From Corynebacterium resistens DSM 45100 (GTDB taxonomy: Bacteria > Actinomycetota > Actinomycetes > Mycobacteriales > Mycobacteriaceae), in the NCBI RefSeq assembly GCF_000177535.2, contig NC_015673.1, forward strand, positions 2,537,312-2,601,311: DNA of 64,000 nt, given 5' to 3'. The position numbers and the translations under genes are program-made. How positions within the stretch are numbered: position 1 is the stretch's first letter; each line of letters opens with the position of its first letter. The notes below the pieces were generated by a model. The model made no database searches and was not told where the DNA came from. It saw only the letters and a program-made list of their open reading frames with translations. Shown here piece by piece: positions 36,350 to 43,405 of the stretch.

Positions 36350-37170
36350 CGCAGTGATCCTCCCGTCACTTGGCCGCCCTCGGCGGGCATACGCAGCGGA
36401 TTATCCTTCGTTGAGGCCAAAATCCTGGCCAAATGCACAGCGACTGGGGCTGTCCGTGCACTCGGTGTGAGGCGACTCTGCCGGGACAACCCGCCACCAA
36501 TATGCATCAGACAGCTGGCATCGCCCCCGGTGCACACATCAGCCTGTGAGCTGATGACCGCTTCAACCTTGTCACCCAACATCGCGCTGGAAACACCCGA
36601 ATTCTTCACACTGAACGTGCCACCGAACCCACAGCAGGAATCTTCGTGCTCAATGAGCTGTAGCTCCAGCCCTTCCACGGTCTCCAGCAAATCTCGCTGC
36701 CGGTCACCAAGCTGCAGCAGGCGCATCCCATGGCATGAGGGATGGTAAGCCACCACGTGCGGGAAGTAGCTTCCCAGCTCTTCCGTGGCGTTATTAATTC
36801 CGCAAATATCTGTCAGGAACTGCGCGAGCTCATAGGTACGGTCCGCAATTTGCGTAGCACGGGTCGCCAAGTCTTCGTCCCCTTTATGTTGGGCGACCAT
36901 GGGGTGTTGGTGGCCCAATGACGCCACGCAGGAGCCACTTGGCGCTACGGCGTAGTCCCACGAAGTATCCTCGAACGCTTCAACATGGTTTTTCACCACC
37001 GGATAGGCTTGGCCGAACTTGCCGGAATTGATGTGCATCTGCCCGCAGCACGCTTGCTGTTCAGGAAAGATCACGGTGTGTCCGAGTCGCTCGAGGATAC
37101 TCACCGTATCCTTCGCGACTTCCGGATACATCGCGTCCACAATGCACGTGGCGAATAACGCGACCTTCAT
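36346..37170 (-). CDS. lutA: LutA/LldE lactate oxidation protein
   Basis: A 274-residue member of the CCG-domain (heterodisulfide reductase subunit B-like) family. Two Cys-rich motifs are visible, CCGQMHINSGK near residue 48 and CCGFGGTFSVK near 190, which bind non-canonical clusters. The ATG at 37170 (MKVALFATC) is preceded by a strong GGAGGAAG. It is the first gene of lutABC; no lactate permease or GntR regulator gene is adjacent. Confidence 0.94.
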   Translation of the reverse strand: MKVALFATCIVDAMYPEVAKDTVSILERLGHTVIFPEQQACCGQMHINSGKFGQAYPVVKNHVEAFEDTSWDYAVAPSGSCVASLGHQHPMVAQHKGDEDLATRATQIADRTYELAQFLTDICGINNATEELGSYFPHVVAYHPSCHGMRLLQLGDRQRDLLETVEGLELQLIEHEDSCCGFGGTFSVKNSGVSSAMLGDKVEAVISSQADVCTGGDASCLMHIGGGLSRQSRLTPSARTAPVAVHLARILASTKDNPLRMPAEGGQVTGGSLR

Positions 37171-37332
37171 TCTTCCTCCAAGGTTGGTTGCACCCAAGCA
37201 GATAACAGTCCGCCAAGGTGGTGAGGTTACCCACCCATGCTAACGCCGATACCGCACCTCGCGCGGGCAATGATTTCTCGGGCGACCGGGAACCTGGGCA
37301 ACCAGGACCACTGGATTCAGAAATTGCAGTAA

Positions 37333-37875
37333 CTAGTTGCGCTTCACGTATCCCATTCGTGGTCGGAAACCCTGGGGATGTTTCATCTGCGCTGCAGCGT
37401 CCGCGATGATCAATCGAAATCGCGGTTGCATAGGGGGCATATTGCTGATGGGGTACCAGCCCACGCGGGTGGATTCATCGTCGTTGACCTTCACATCGAA
37501 AGCTCCCGGCGCGTCCGGATCCGGAACCTCTAGCCGGATGGCCGTGTCCATGTAGCTGACTACGTCCCCGTTGGGGTACTCCACCGGCCCCACTTGACCC
37601 ACGCCCAAAAGAGCAGTGGGTTCCACAGTCAGTCCGGTTTCTTCGGCGACCTCTCGCACTGCCGCGTGATGCGGTTCCTCACGAGGGTCGACGATGCCGG
37701 TCACGGGAGTCCATTGCCCGTCATCGGCCCGTTGAACCAGTAGTACTTCGGGAACGGCCCACAGCGGGGCGTCGGCCTCAATAGGCTTCAAAACGATGGC
37801 CGTAACCCCAGGTAGCCACAGTTCTGTGTGCCCGACCTGCTTGCGTAGTTCAACAATGAAATCCGGTGTTGCCAT
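37333..37875 (-). CDS. Nudix hydrolase
   Basis: A 180-residue Nudix protein. The Nudix box GX5EX7REUXEEXGU is read in GIVDPREEPHHAAVREVAEETGL. Substrate is a nucleoside diphosphate linked to another group, not further predictable. Monocistronic between lutABC and the envelope-protein genes, with a clear ATG start. Confidence 0.88.
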   Translation of the reverse strand: MATPDFIVELRKQVGHTELWLPGVTAIVLKPIEADAPLWAVPEVLLVQRADDGQWTPVTGIVDPREEPHHAAVREVAEETGLTVEPTALLGVGQVGPVEYPNGDVVSYMDTAIRLEVPDPDAPGAFDVKVNDDESTRVGWYPISNMPPMQPRFRLIIADAAAQMKHPQGFRPRMGYVKRN

Positions 37876-38096
37876 GGGATTCAGCTTACGCGGAAGTCTC
37901 TACGCGGTAGTGGGCGCGCACGATCATTGCTACGGATGTGGTACTCATCCGTGCTGGTCATGGAAGTCTTGATACTTTAAGAGCACGAAGCGCTATGCAG
38001 ATAGGCATTTCCACCGCGTTTTCGCTATTAAAGACCTACACACCTTCCCATCCAGGGCAGACTGGCTGCCCAGCGAGTCCCGAAGAAAGGCTGACG

Positions 38097-38945
38097 ATGC
38101 CCACAAACGGAAATGACAAAACCGAGCAATTCCCCCGCCCCCAGGGGCTAGGTCAGCCGAATCCGTACGCGCCTCGCTATAACCAGCCTCCGCAGTACAA
38201 CCGTCCAGGTCAACCTCTAAACAACTCCGCTGGTAATCCCGCTGGGCCAACGGGGATGGGCTACACCAACCCGGGGCAGCCCAGTTGGGGGCAGAGTAAT
38301 ACCGGCTACGGCGATCCAAACAATAGCTGGGGAGCTCAACCCCACGGCCACCCGAAGCCTTATAGTGGCCCAGCACCACACAATCGTCCCAACTCGCACA
38401 CACCCCCAGAGCCACCCCGCAAGCGCAATAATTCCACCTTGATCCTCAGCATCTTGGTGATTATCTTGAGCTTGCTGCTGCTCGCAGCTGTAGCTTATTT
38501 CTTCTTTACAACTCGTTCTAATAATGACGCCCAGCAGGCCAACCCAACCAGCTCCGCAGCTGGTCCTGCAGAATCCAAGGATCCGAGTTCCGCTGGCAGC
38601 TCCACGGAATCGACTGAAAGCGAAAGCTCCTCGGAACCGAGCGAAAGCAAGCGCGCTGAGGACTTCCGTGTGCCTAGCTCTTGGAACAAATGCTCGGGTT
38701 CCGGTGCACCGGGTGACTTGAACTTGACGTATGCCGAGGACTATGGCGGAAATACCACCTCTTGCCCCTTCGCTAGCAATGTGCGCGATGCCTTCGTGGA
38801 TCACTACCGCAAAACCGATCAGCTAAGCGGCACGGTAGAGGCAACCAGCCCCACAACGGGCGAAACCTACACCATGTCTTGTCGCGATAATGGCACCTAC
38901 GTCACCTGCACCGGTGGCAATAACGCGCGGGTTTACATCCTCTAA
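38097..38945 (+). CDS. Single-pass membrane protein with Pro/Gly/Asn-rich N-terminus
   Basis: A 282-residue protein. A proline-, glycine-, asparagine- and glutamine-rich cytoplasmic region (about 1-115) leads to one transmembrane helix (about 120-142). A Ser/Glu-rich linker and a C-terminal extracytoplasmic domain of about 90 residues follow, with four Cys (KCSG, SCPF, SCRD, TCTG) likely forming two disulfides. I chose the ATG at 38097 because AGAAAGG lies just upstream; the frame is open earlier. Only 1 bp separates its stop from the lipoprotein gene start, so the two are cotranscribed. Function unknown. Confidence 0.75.
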   Translation: MPTNGNDKTEQFPRPQGLGQPNPYAPRYNQPPQYNRPGQPLNNSAGNPAGPTGMGYTNPGQPSWGQSNTGYGDPNNSWGAQPHGHPKPYSGPAPHNRPNSHTPPEPPRKRNNSTLILSILVIILSLLLLAAVAYFFFTTRSNNDAQQANPTSSAAGPAESKDPSSAGSSTESTESESSSEPSESKRAEDFRVPSSWNKCSGSGAPGDLNLTYAEDYGGNTTSCPFASNVRDAFVDHYRKTDQLSGTVEATSPTTGETYTMSCRDNGTYVTCTGGNNARVYIL

Positions 38946-38946
38946 A

Positions 38947-39906
38947 ATGCGCAAACAATCTGCATTCATTTCAGCAGTGACCATCGCAGCTCTCATGCTT
39001 TCTGGTTGCACCATCGATAAGGAACGCTTCGGAAGCTCCCAGGGGTCCGGGCAGACAACTTCGAATTCTTCGGCGGTTAACCCAGACCCTGGTTCTAGAG
39101 ATGACGGTGCCATGGTGCGCAAACCGAATCCCACGCAGTCTGTGCCTCAACCGACCGCTAAAACTTCGCGTCCATCACCGGAAGCCAGCGATTCCGCAGA
39201 ACTTGAAGCAGCCGTACGCAGAGTGCAGAGCAAGTATTCCGGACAACTTGGCGTGGCACTCACCAACCCTCGTGGAGATCGTTCTGCCTCGCCGGCAGAG
39301 TATGGGTCGCTGAGCGAAGGTCCAGCGTGGTCAACTGCCAAGGTTCCAGTCGCGATTGCAGCAGCGAAAAACAGCGGAGTGTCTGCAGAAATGCGTTCTG
39401 CTATCACCGCCTCGGATAACGCAGCGGCAGATAGCATGTGGCGTGCATTGGGCTCCCCGGTGCAAGCTGGTGCCGCCGCGACTGCCGTTTTACGCCAGGG
39501 CGGTGACCAAGAAACCACCATTGAAACCGAAGTAACGCGCCCGGGATTCTCTTCCTTCGGTCAAACGCGCTGGTCCCTTTCGAACCAAGCAACGTTTGGG
39601 GCAAATCTGCAGTGCATTGCCGGGGGAACCGCTGTCAGTGCCCTCATGGGGCAGATCGCCGCGGGCCAGAACTATGGTCTTGGTTCCATCCCAGGCGCGC
39701 ACTTCAAGGGTGGCTGGGGACCGGATGAAAAGGGTGGCTACCTCACCCGGCAATTTGGCTTCATTCCCGGAGAAAAGCCGGGAACATTCCTCGGGGTTGC
39801 AATCGCCGCAAAACCTTCCGATGGATCCTATGAAACTGGCCAAGCCATGCTCACGGAATTAGCGAAGTCCCTCATCAAACTCCGTGGCTTCGGAGGCACC
39901 TGCTAG
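38947..39906 (+). CDS. Lipoprotein with serine beta-lactamase/PBP-like fold
   Basis: A 319-residue exported lipoprotein. The signal peptide ends in the lipobox LSGC (C21), followed by a Ser/Pro-rich linker to about residue 80. The domain then shows the serine-hydrolase triad of class A beta-lactamases in order and at sensible spacing: S129-TAK132, S156-DN158 and K254-GG (in HFKGGWGPD). The Omega-loop Glu motif of true class A enzymes is not evident. It may therefore be a D,D-peptidase-like or substrate-binding relative rather than a resistance enzyme. Cotranscribed with the membrane protein upstream. Confidence 0.75.
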   Translation: MRKQSAFISAVTIAALMLSGCTIDKERFGSSQGSGQTTSNSSAVNPDPGSRDDGAMVRKPNPTQSVPQPTAKTSRPSPEASDSAELEAAVRRVQSKYSGQLGVALTNPRGDRSASPAEYGSLSEGPAWSTAKVPVAIAAAKNSGVSAEMRSAITASDNAAADSMWRALGSPVQAGAAATAVLRQGGDQETTIETEVTRPGFSSFGQTRWSLSNQATFGANLQCIAGGTAVSALMGQIAAGQNYGLGSIPGAHFKGGWGPDEKGGYLTRQFGFIPGEKPGTFLGVAIAAKPSDGSYETGQAMLTELAKSLIKLRGFGGTC

Positions 39907-39909
39907 TTA

Positions 39910-40647
39910 TCAGTTGCGTTCTGGGTGTTCTGCCCACGTGGAGAACAGGTTTTCGGGAAATGGTCGGCGCTTCATCAGTTGTCGCCACGTTTCGCCAGGT
40001 TTAGTGCCAAAGACATCCTCAGCTGCCGCTCGCTGGAACTTCACGAATCCCTTCGCAAGCCAATCGTCCAGTTCCGACCGTTCGATTTCGGTAAATCCCA
40101 CGAACAAACGCAGATTCTGCACCGGCACACCGAGCTGCCCATCTTCCGCGATCACTACTTGCGCCAAGCGCGATTCAGCATCGATGAGAAGCGCACGGCC
40201 ATCGCAGATCATCACAGGCTCCCAAGTCTCACCAACAGGTTCGGCAGCTCCCTCCGAGAGTTGCTGCCCAGTCTCCCGCTGCGGCCCAGCCGCATCCACC
40301 GGCAACTCGACATCCTCGCTTAGTTGACCAACTGCAACCACCGCACCGGGCACATCGGAACCGCCGAGGAAAAACACTTTCGGCTTCGTCAGTTTTTGCG
40401 CTAGGGCAGGCAGCTGATTCGCCACCGCCTCCGTGGTCATCTGATCCAGATACACCCCGGCCACGTTGTCTTCGTCAGTGCTGAGCACCAGCAAAACTTC
40501 ACCTGTTAGCACGCGTTCAAGATCATCGAACACGACCTGCGGGGACACATAGATCACGTCACCCGGACGAATGTCCGCTGCCCGCTGGGGGTGCTTGCCA
40601 CGGGTCCCGTCGGCGTCGGCGGCAGAAGAACCGGTTCCATCAACCAT
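39910..40647 (-). CDS. YqgE/AlgH family protein (UPF0301)
   Basis: A 245-residue DUF179 protein of unknown biochemical role. The N-terminal IRPGDVIYVSPQVVFDDLERVLTGEVLLVL and central KPKVFFLGGSDVPGAVVAV segments fit the family. It carries an Arg/Gly/Asp-rich N-terminal extension of about 25 residues. Its start overlaps the pcnA stop by one base, implying translational coupling; the association with pcnA is conserved in corynebacteria. An insertion of about 25 residues (Pro/Glu/Gln-rich) interrupts the middle. Confidence 0.8.
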   Translation of the reverse strand: MVDGTGSSAADADGTRGKHPQRAADIRPGDVIYVSPQVVFDDLERVLTGEVLLVLSTDEDNVAGVYLDQMTTEAVANQLPALAQKLTKPKVFFLGGSDVPGAVVAVGQLSEDVELPVDAAGPQRETGQQLSEGAAEPVGETWEPVMICDGRALLIDAESRLAQVVIAEDGQLGVPVQNLRLFVGFTEIERSELDDWLAKGFVKFQRAAAEDVFGTKPGETWRQLMKRRPFPENLFSTWAEHPERN

Positions 40648-42131
40648 CAGTTAGCCTCCTGTTGCTCGGCCCACCACGCACGAAGCTCAGCGATGGCTTC
40701 TTCCCGTGGCAAAGGGCCCCGATCCAGCCGTAGCTCCTTCAAGTATGCCCACGCTTTACCCACCTGCGGTCCTGGCGGCAGATCAAGGATCTCCATGATC
40801 GCGTTGCCATCCAAATCGGGGCGGACAGCCGCCAGATCCTCTTGCTCCTGTAGCTCGGCAATGCGCTGCTCCAGGCCATCGTAGGTTCGTTGCAAGCGAT
40901 CAGCTTTCCGCTTATTCCGCGTGGTGCAATCGGCACGCACCAATAGATGCAGGCGCGGCAGCAGATCACCGGCATCGTTGACATAGCGGCGCACGGCAGA
41001 ATCCGTCCATGATGGCTCACCTTGTGCTCCGCCATCGCTATAGCCGTGGAACCGCATGTGCAAAAACACCAGCTGGGAGATGTCCTTGACGTGCTGACGG
41101 GAGTACTTCAGCTTCTGCAGGCGCTTGCGGGTCATCTTCGCGCCGACCACTTCATGCTGGTGGAAGGTCACGGCTCCAGATTCCGTAAAAGCTCGGGTAG
41201 CCGGTTTGCCGACATCGTGGAGTAGTGACGCCATGCGCAGCTCCAAATCCGGTTCCCAGTTGTTCTTCGCTTCCAGCTCCACCGCATTGCGTAGAACGCG
41301 CAAGGAGTGGCGGTAAACATCTTTGTGCTGCTTGTGTTCGTCCTGCGTCATTTTCAATGCGGGTAGCTCTGGCAGCACAAACTCGGCCAATCCGGAATCC
41401 ACCATCAAGTCAAGGCCATCCCAGGGCGCCGCACCCAGCATCAGCTTGTTGAGCTCTACGGCCACCCGCTCTACAGTGATGCGTTTGATCTGGGGCGCCA
41501 TCTCTTTCATCGCTGCGCCAACACGCGGTGCCACAGCAAATTCCAGCTGCGAAACAAACCGGCAGGCTCGCAACATGCGCAAGGGATCGTCGTTGAAGGA
41601 GATCTCGGGTGAATCCGGAGTATCCAAAAGCCCGGCGGCAGCATCATCCAGTCCGCCGAGGGGATCTTGAAACTGATGGTCGCCATCAGGTCGGAGCTCC
41701 AAGGCCATGGCGTTGACGCGGAAATCGCGGCGGATAAGGTCGCCCTCGAGGCTGTCACCAAAGGTCACGTCAGGATTGCGGGAATCGCCATCATATTGAT
41801 CCGCGCGGAATGTGGTGATCTCTAACATTGCACCTCTGACCAGCGCAGATACGGTGCCATATTCAATTCCGGTATCCCAAATCTTTTCCGCGAGAGGTTC
41901 CAGCACCTCAATGATCTGGGCCGGGCGGGCATCTGTGGTGAAGTCTAGGTCGTGAGAGAGCCTTCCTAGGAGGGCATCGCGAACGGAGCCACCCACGAGG
42001 TACAGCGAAAAACCGGCGCCATGGAAAGCCCGCGCAAGCGGTTGCAGCGTGGCATTCTGCTTTCCCAGTGCTTGCCATGCGTTCGCCAACATACTGGCGG
42101 GGGTGCGGGGGTTTTCTGGCTGATAATTCAC
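40647..42131 (-). CDS. pcnA: CCA tRNA nucleotidyltransferase
   Basis: A 494-residue class II CCA-adding enzyme that builds or repairs tRNA 3' ends. The nucleotidyltransferase motif LVGGSVRDALLGRLSHDLDFTTDARP (catalytic DLD), the RRDFRVNAMAL motif and the DDPLRMLRACRF segment are present. An HD domain follows (LHDVGKPATR). The GTG at 42131 is supported by TAGAAT ending 7 nt upstream, a leaderless layout; the frame is open to 42161. Divergent from the Nudix gene, as Rv3907c is from Rv3908. Confidence 0.95.
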   Translation of the reverse strand: MNYQPENPRTPASMLANAWQALGKQNATLQPLARAFHGAGFSLYLVGGSVRDALLGRLSHDLDFTTDARPAQIIEVLEPLAEKIWDTGIEYGTVSALVRGAMLEITTFRADQYDGDSRNPDVTFGDSLEGDLIRRDFRVNAMALELRPDGDHQFQDPLGGLDDAAAGLLDTPDSPEISFNDDPLRMLRACRFVSQLEFAVAPRVGAAMKEMAPQIKRITVERVAVELNKLMLGAAPWDGLDLMVDSGLAEFVLPELPALKMTQDEHKQHKDVYRHSLRVLRNAVELEAKNNWEPDLELRMASLLHDVGKPATRAFTESGAVTFHQHEVVGAKMTRKRLQKLKYSRQHVKDISQLVFLHMRFHGYSDGGAQGEPSWTDSAVRRYVNDAGDLLPRLHLLVRADCTTRNKRKADRLQRTYDGLEQRIAELQEQEDLAAVRPDLDGNAIMEILDLPPGPQVGKAWAYLKELRLDRGPLPREEAIAELRAWWAEQQEAN

Positions 42132-42138
42132 GACGTTG

Positions 42139-42144
42139 ATTCTA
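42139..42144 (-). promoter_or_regulatory. -10 element, leaderless promoter of pcnA-yqgE
   Basis: TAGAAT on the minus strand, 7 bases before the GTG at 42131. Confidence 0.55.
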
Positions 42145-42241
42145 CAAAAGGACCCGAACATACCTGCAGGGGCGGTGTAGTGCCTTGGTGCAACTCGGCG
42201 TGTTTCCCATAATTTCAGCCGTACCGACTAGCCTTATAAGA

Positions 42242-43399
42242 ATGAATCAGAACGAAGGTGCCGCAGACGGCCAGCGCCGTCGTCGGAACCGGCGTTCACG
42301 ACGGCCAAACCAGAAGCGTCAACACAGCGGCCACAACGAACAAACTAAAAACTCTGCAGGTAAGCAGAGTAATTCCAGCTCCCCTGGACAGCGCAATCAC
42401 GGCGTGCGCGACAAGAACGGCTCACCAGAGCCTGCTGTATCAACCAGTAGCACCAACGGTGGCGGTTCCCCACAAGGAGCCCAGAACCCTAGTCAAGGAA
42501 AGCAAAACATCCCCGGACCCAACAGTGGCGGTAATAGCAATAAGCGCCGCCGGCGTGGCGGGCGTGGTCGCGGAGGCCGCGGTCGCGGTGGCTCCAACAA
42601 TGGCAATCCTCAAGGCAATAACAGCACCGGTGGCCACAGCAGAGGAGAAAACAGCAACCCGGAAAACAGCCACGGTAAGAACCAAAGCAAGAACCACGGC
42701 AAAAATCAGGCCAAAGGGCACGGTAAAGGTTCAAGCAAGAACAAGGGTCAGCAGAGAGGCCGCTCTGGAGGAAACAATCGCTCCCGCAACGGCTCGGGCA
42801 ACCACGGGCGCTCATCGGGCAACCGACGTGCAGATCACACGATCACGCAGCGGCCTGAACGCGATACCGCAGCTTTCCACGACTTACATTCCGAGCTGCC
42901 GATTTCCGTAGAAACCTCAGCTGGTGGCCTCGTGCTATCAGGATTAGCTGAAGCCGTCGGCCCCAATGGCGATGTAGATCTGTCCAAAATCTACGTCGCC
43001 CTCATCGGTCGCCTAGATCGCCGTGGTCGCCTGCTCTGGTCCATGCCCAAGGGCCACGTGGAACCAGATGAATCCCAACACGCCACCGCAGAGCGCGAGG
43101 TGTGGGAGGAAACGGGCGTGGCCGGCAAAGTCATCGGCGAGCTCGGCACGATTGATTACTGGTTCATCTCCGAAGGCGTGCGCATCCACAAGACCGTGCA
43201 CCACCATCTGCTGCGCTTTGTAGATGGGCACCTCAATGACGAAGATCCAGAAGTAACGGAAGTTACTTGGTTGCCGGTCAATCAATTGATCGAGCGGTTG
43301 GCCTATGCCGATGAACGGCGCTTGGCCCGTCAAGCTTTCGATAGTTTGCCGGACTACGCTCGTGCCGAAGCCGCTGCAGGAAGATTCACTCCCCGTTAA
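42242..43399 (+). CDS. Nudix hydrolase with long basic disordered N-terminus (MutT4-like)
   Basis: A 385-residue protein. The first 200 residues are Arg/Gly/Asn/Ser-rich (blocks such as RRRRNRRSRR and RRRGGRGRGGRGRGG), resembling RGG RNA-binding tails. The C-terminal Nudix domain carries the box in GHVEPDESQHATAEREVWEETG. It is in the position of mycobacterial Rv3908 (mutT4). The ATG at 42242 (MNQNEGAADGQ) follows a TATAAG only one base upstream and a possible -10 TAGCCT 7 bases upstream. The basic tail suggests work on RNA or near ribosomes; this is inference. Confidence 0.85.
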   Translation: MNQNEGAADGQRRRRNRRSRRPNQKRQHSGHNEQTKNSAGKQSNSSSPGQRNHGVRDKNGSPEPAVSTSSTNGGGSPQGAQNPSQGKQNIPGPNSGGNSNKRRRRGGRGRGGRGRGGSNNGNPQGNNSTGGHSRGENSNPENSHGKNQSKNHGKNQAKGHGKGSSKNKGQQRGRSGGNNRSRNGSGNHGRSSGNRRADHTITQRPERDTAAFHDLHSELPISVETSAGGLVLSGLAEAVGPNGDVDLSKIYVALIGRLDRRGRLLWSMPKGHVEPDESQHATAEREVWEETGVAGKVIGELGTIDYWFISEGVRIHKTVHHHLLRFVDGHLNDEDPEVTEVTWLPVNQLIERLAYADERRLARQAFDSLPDYARAEAAAGRFTPR

Positions 43400-43405
43400 G
43401 CCATT

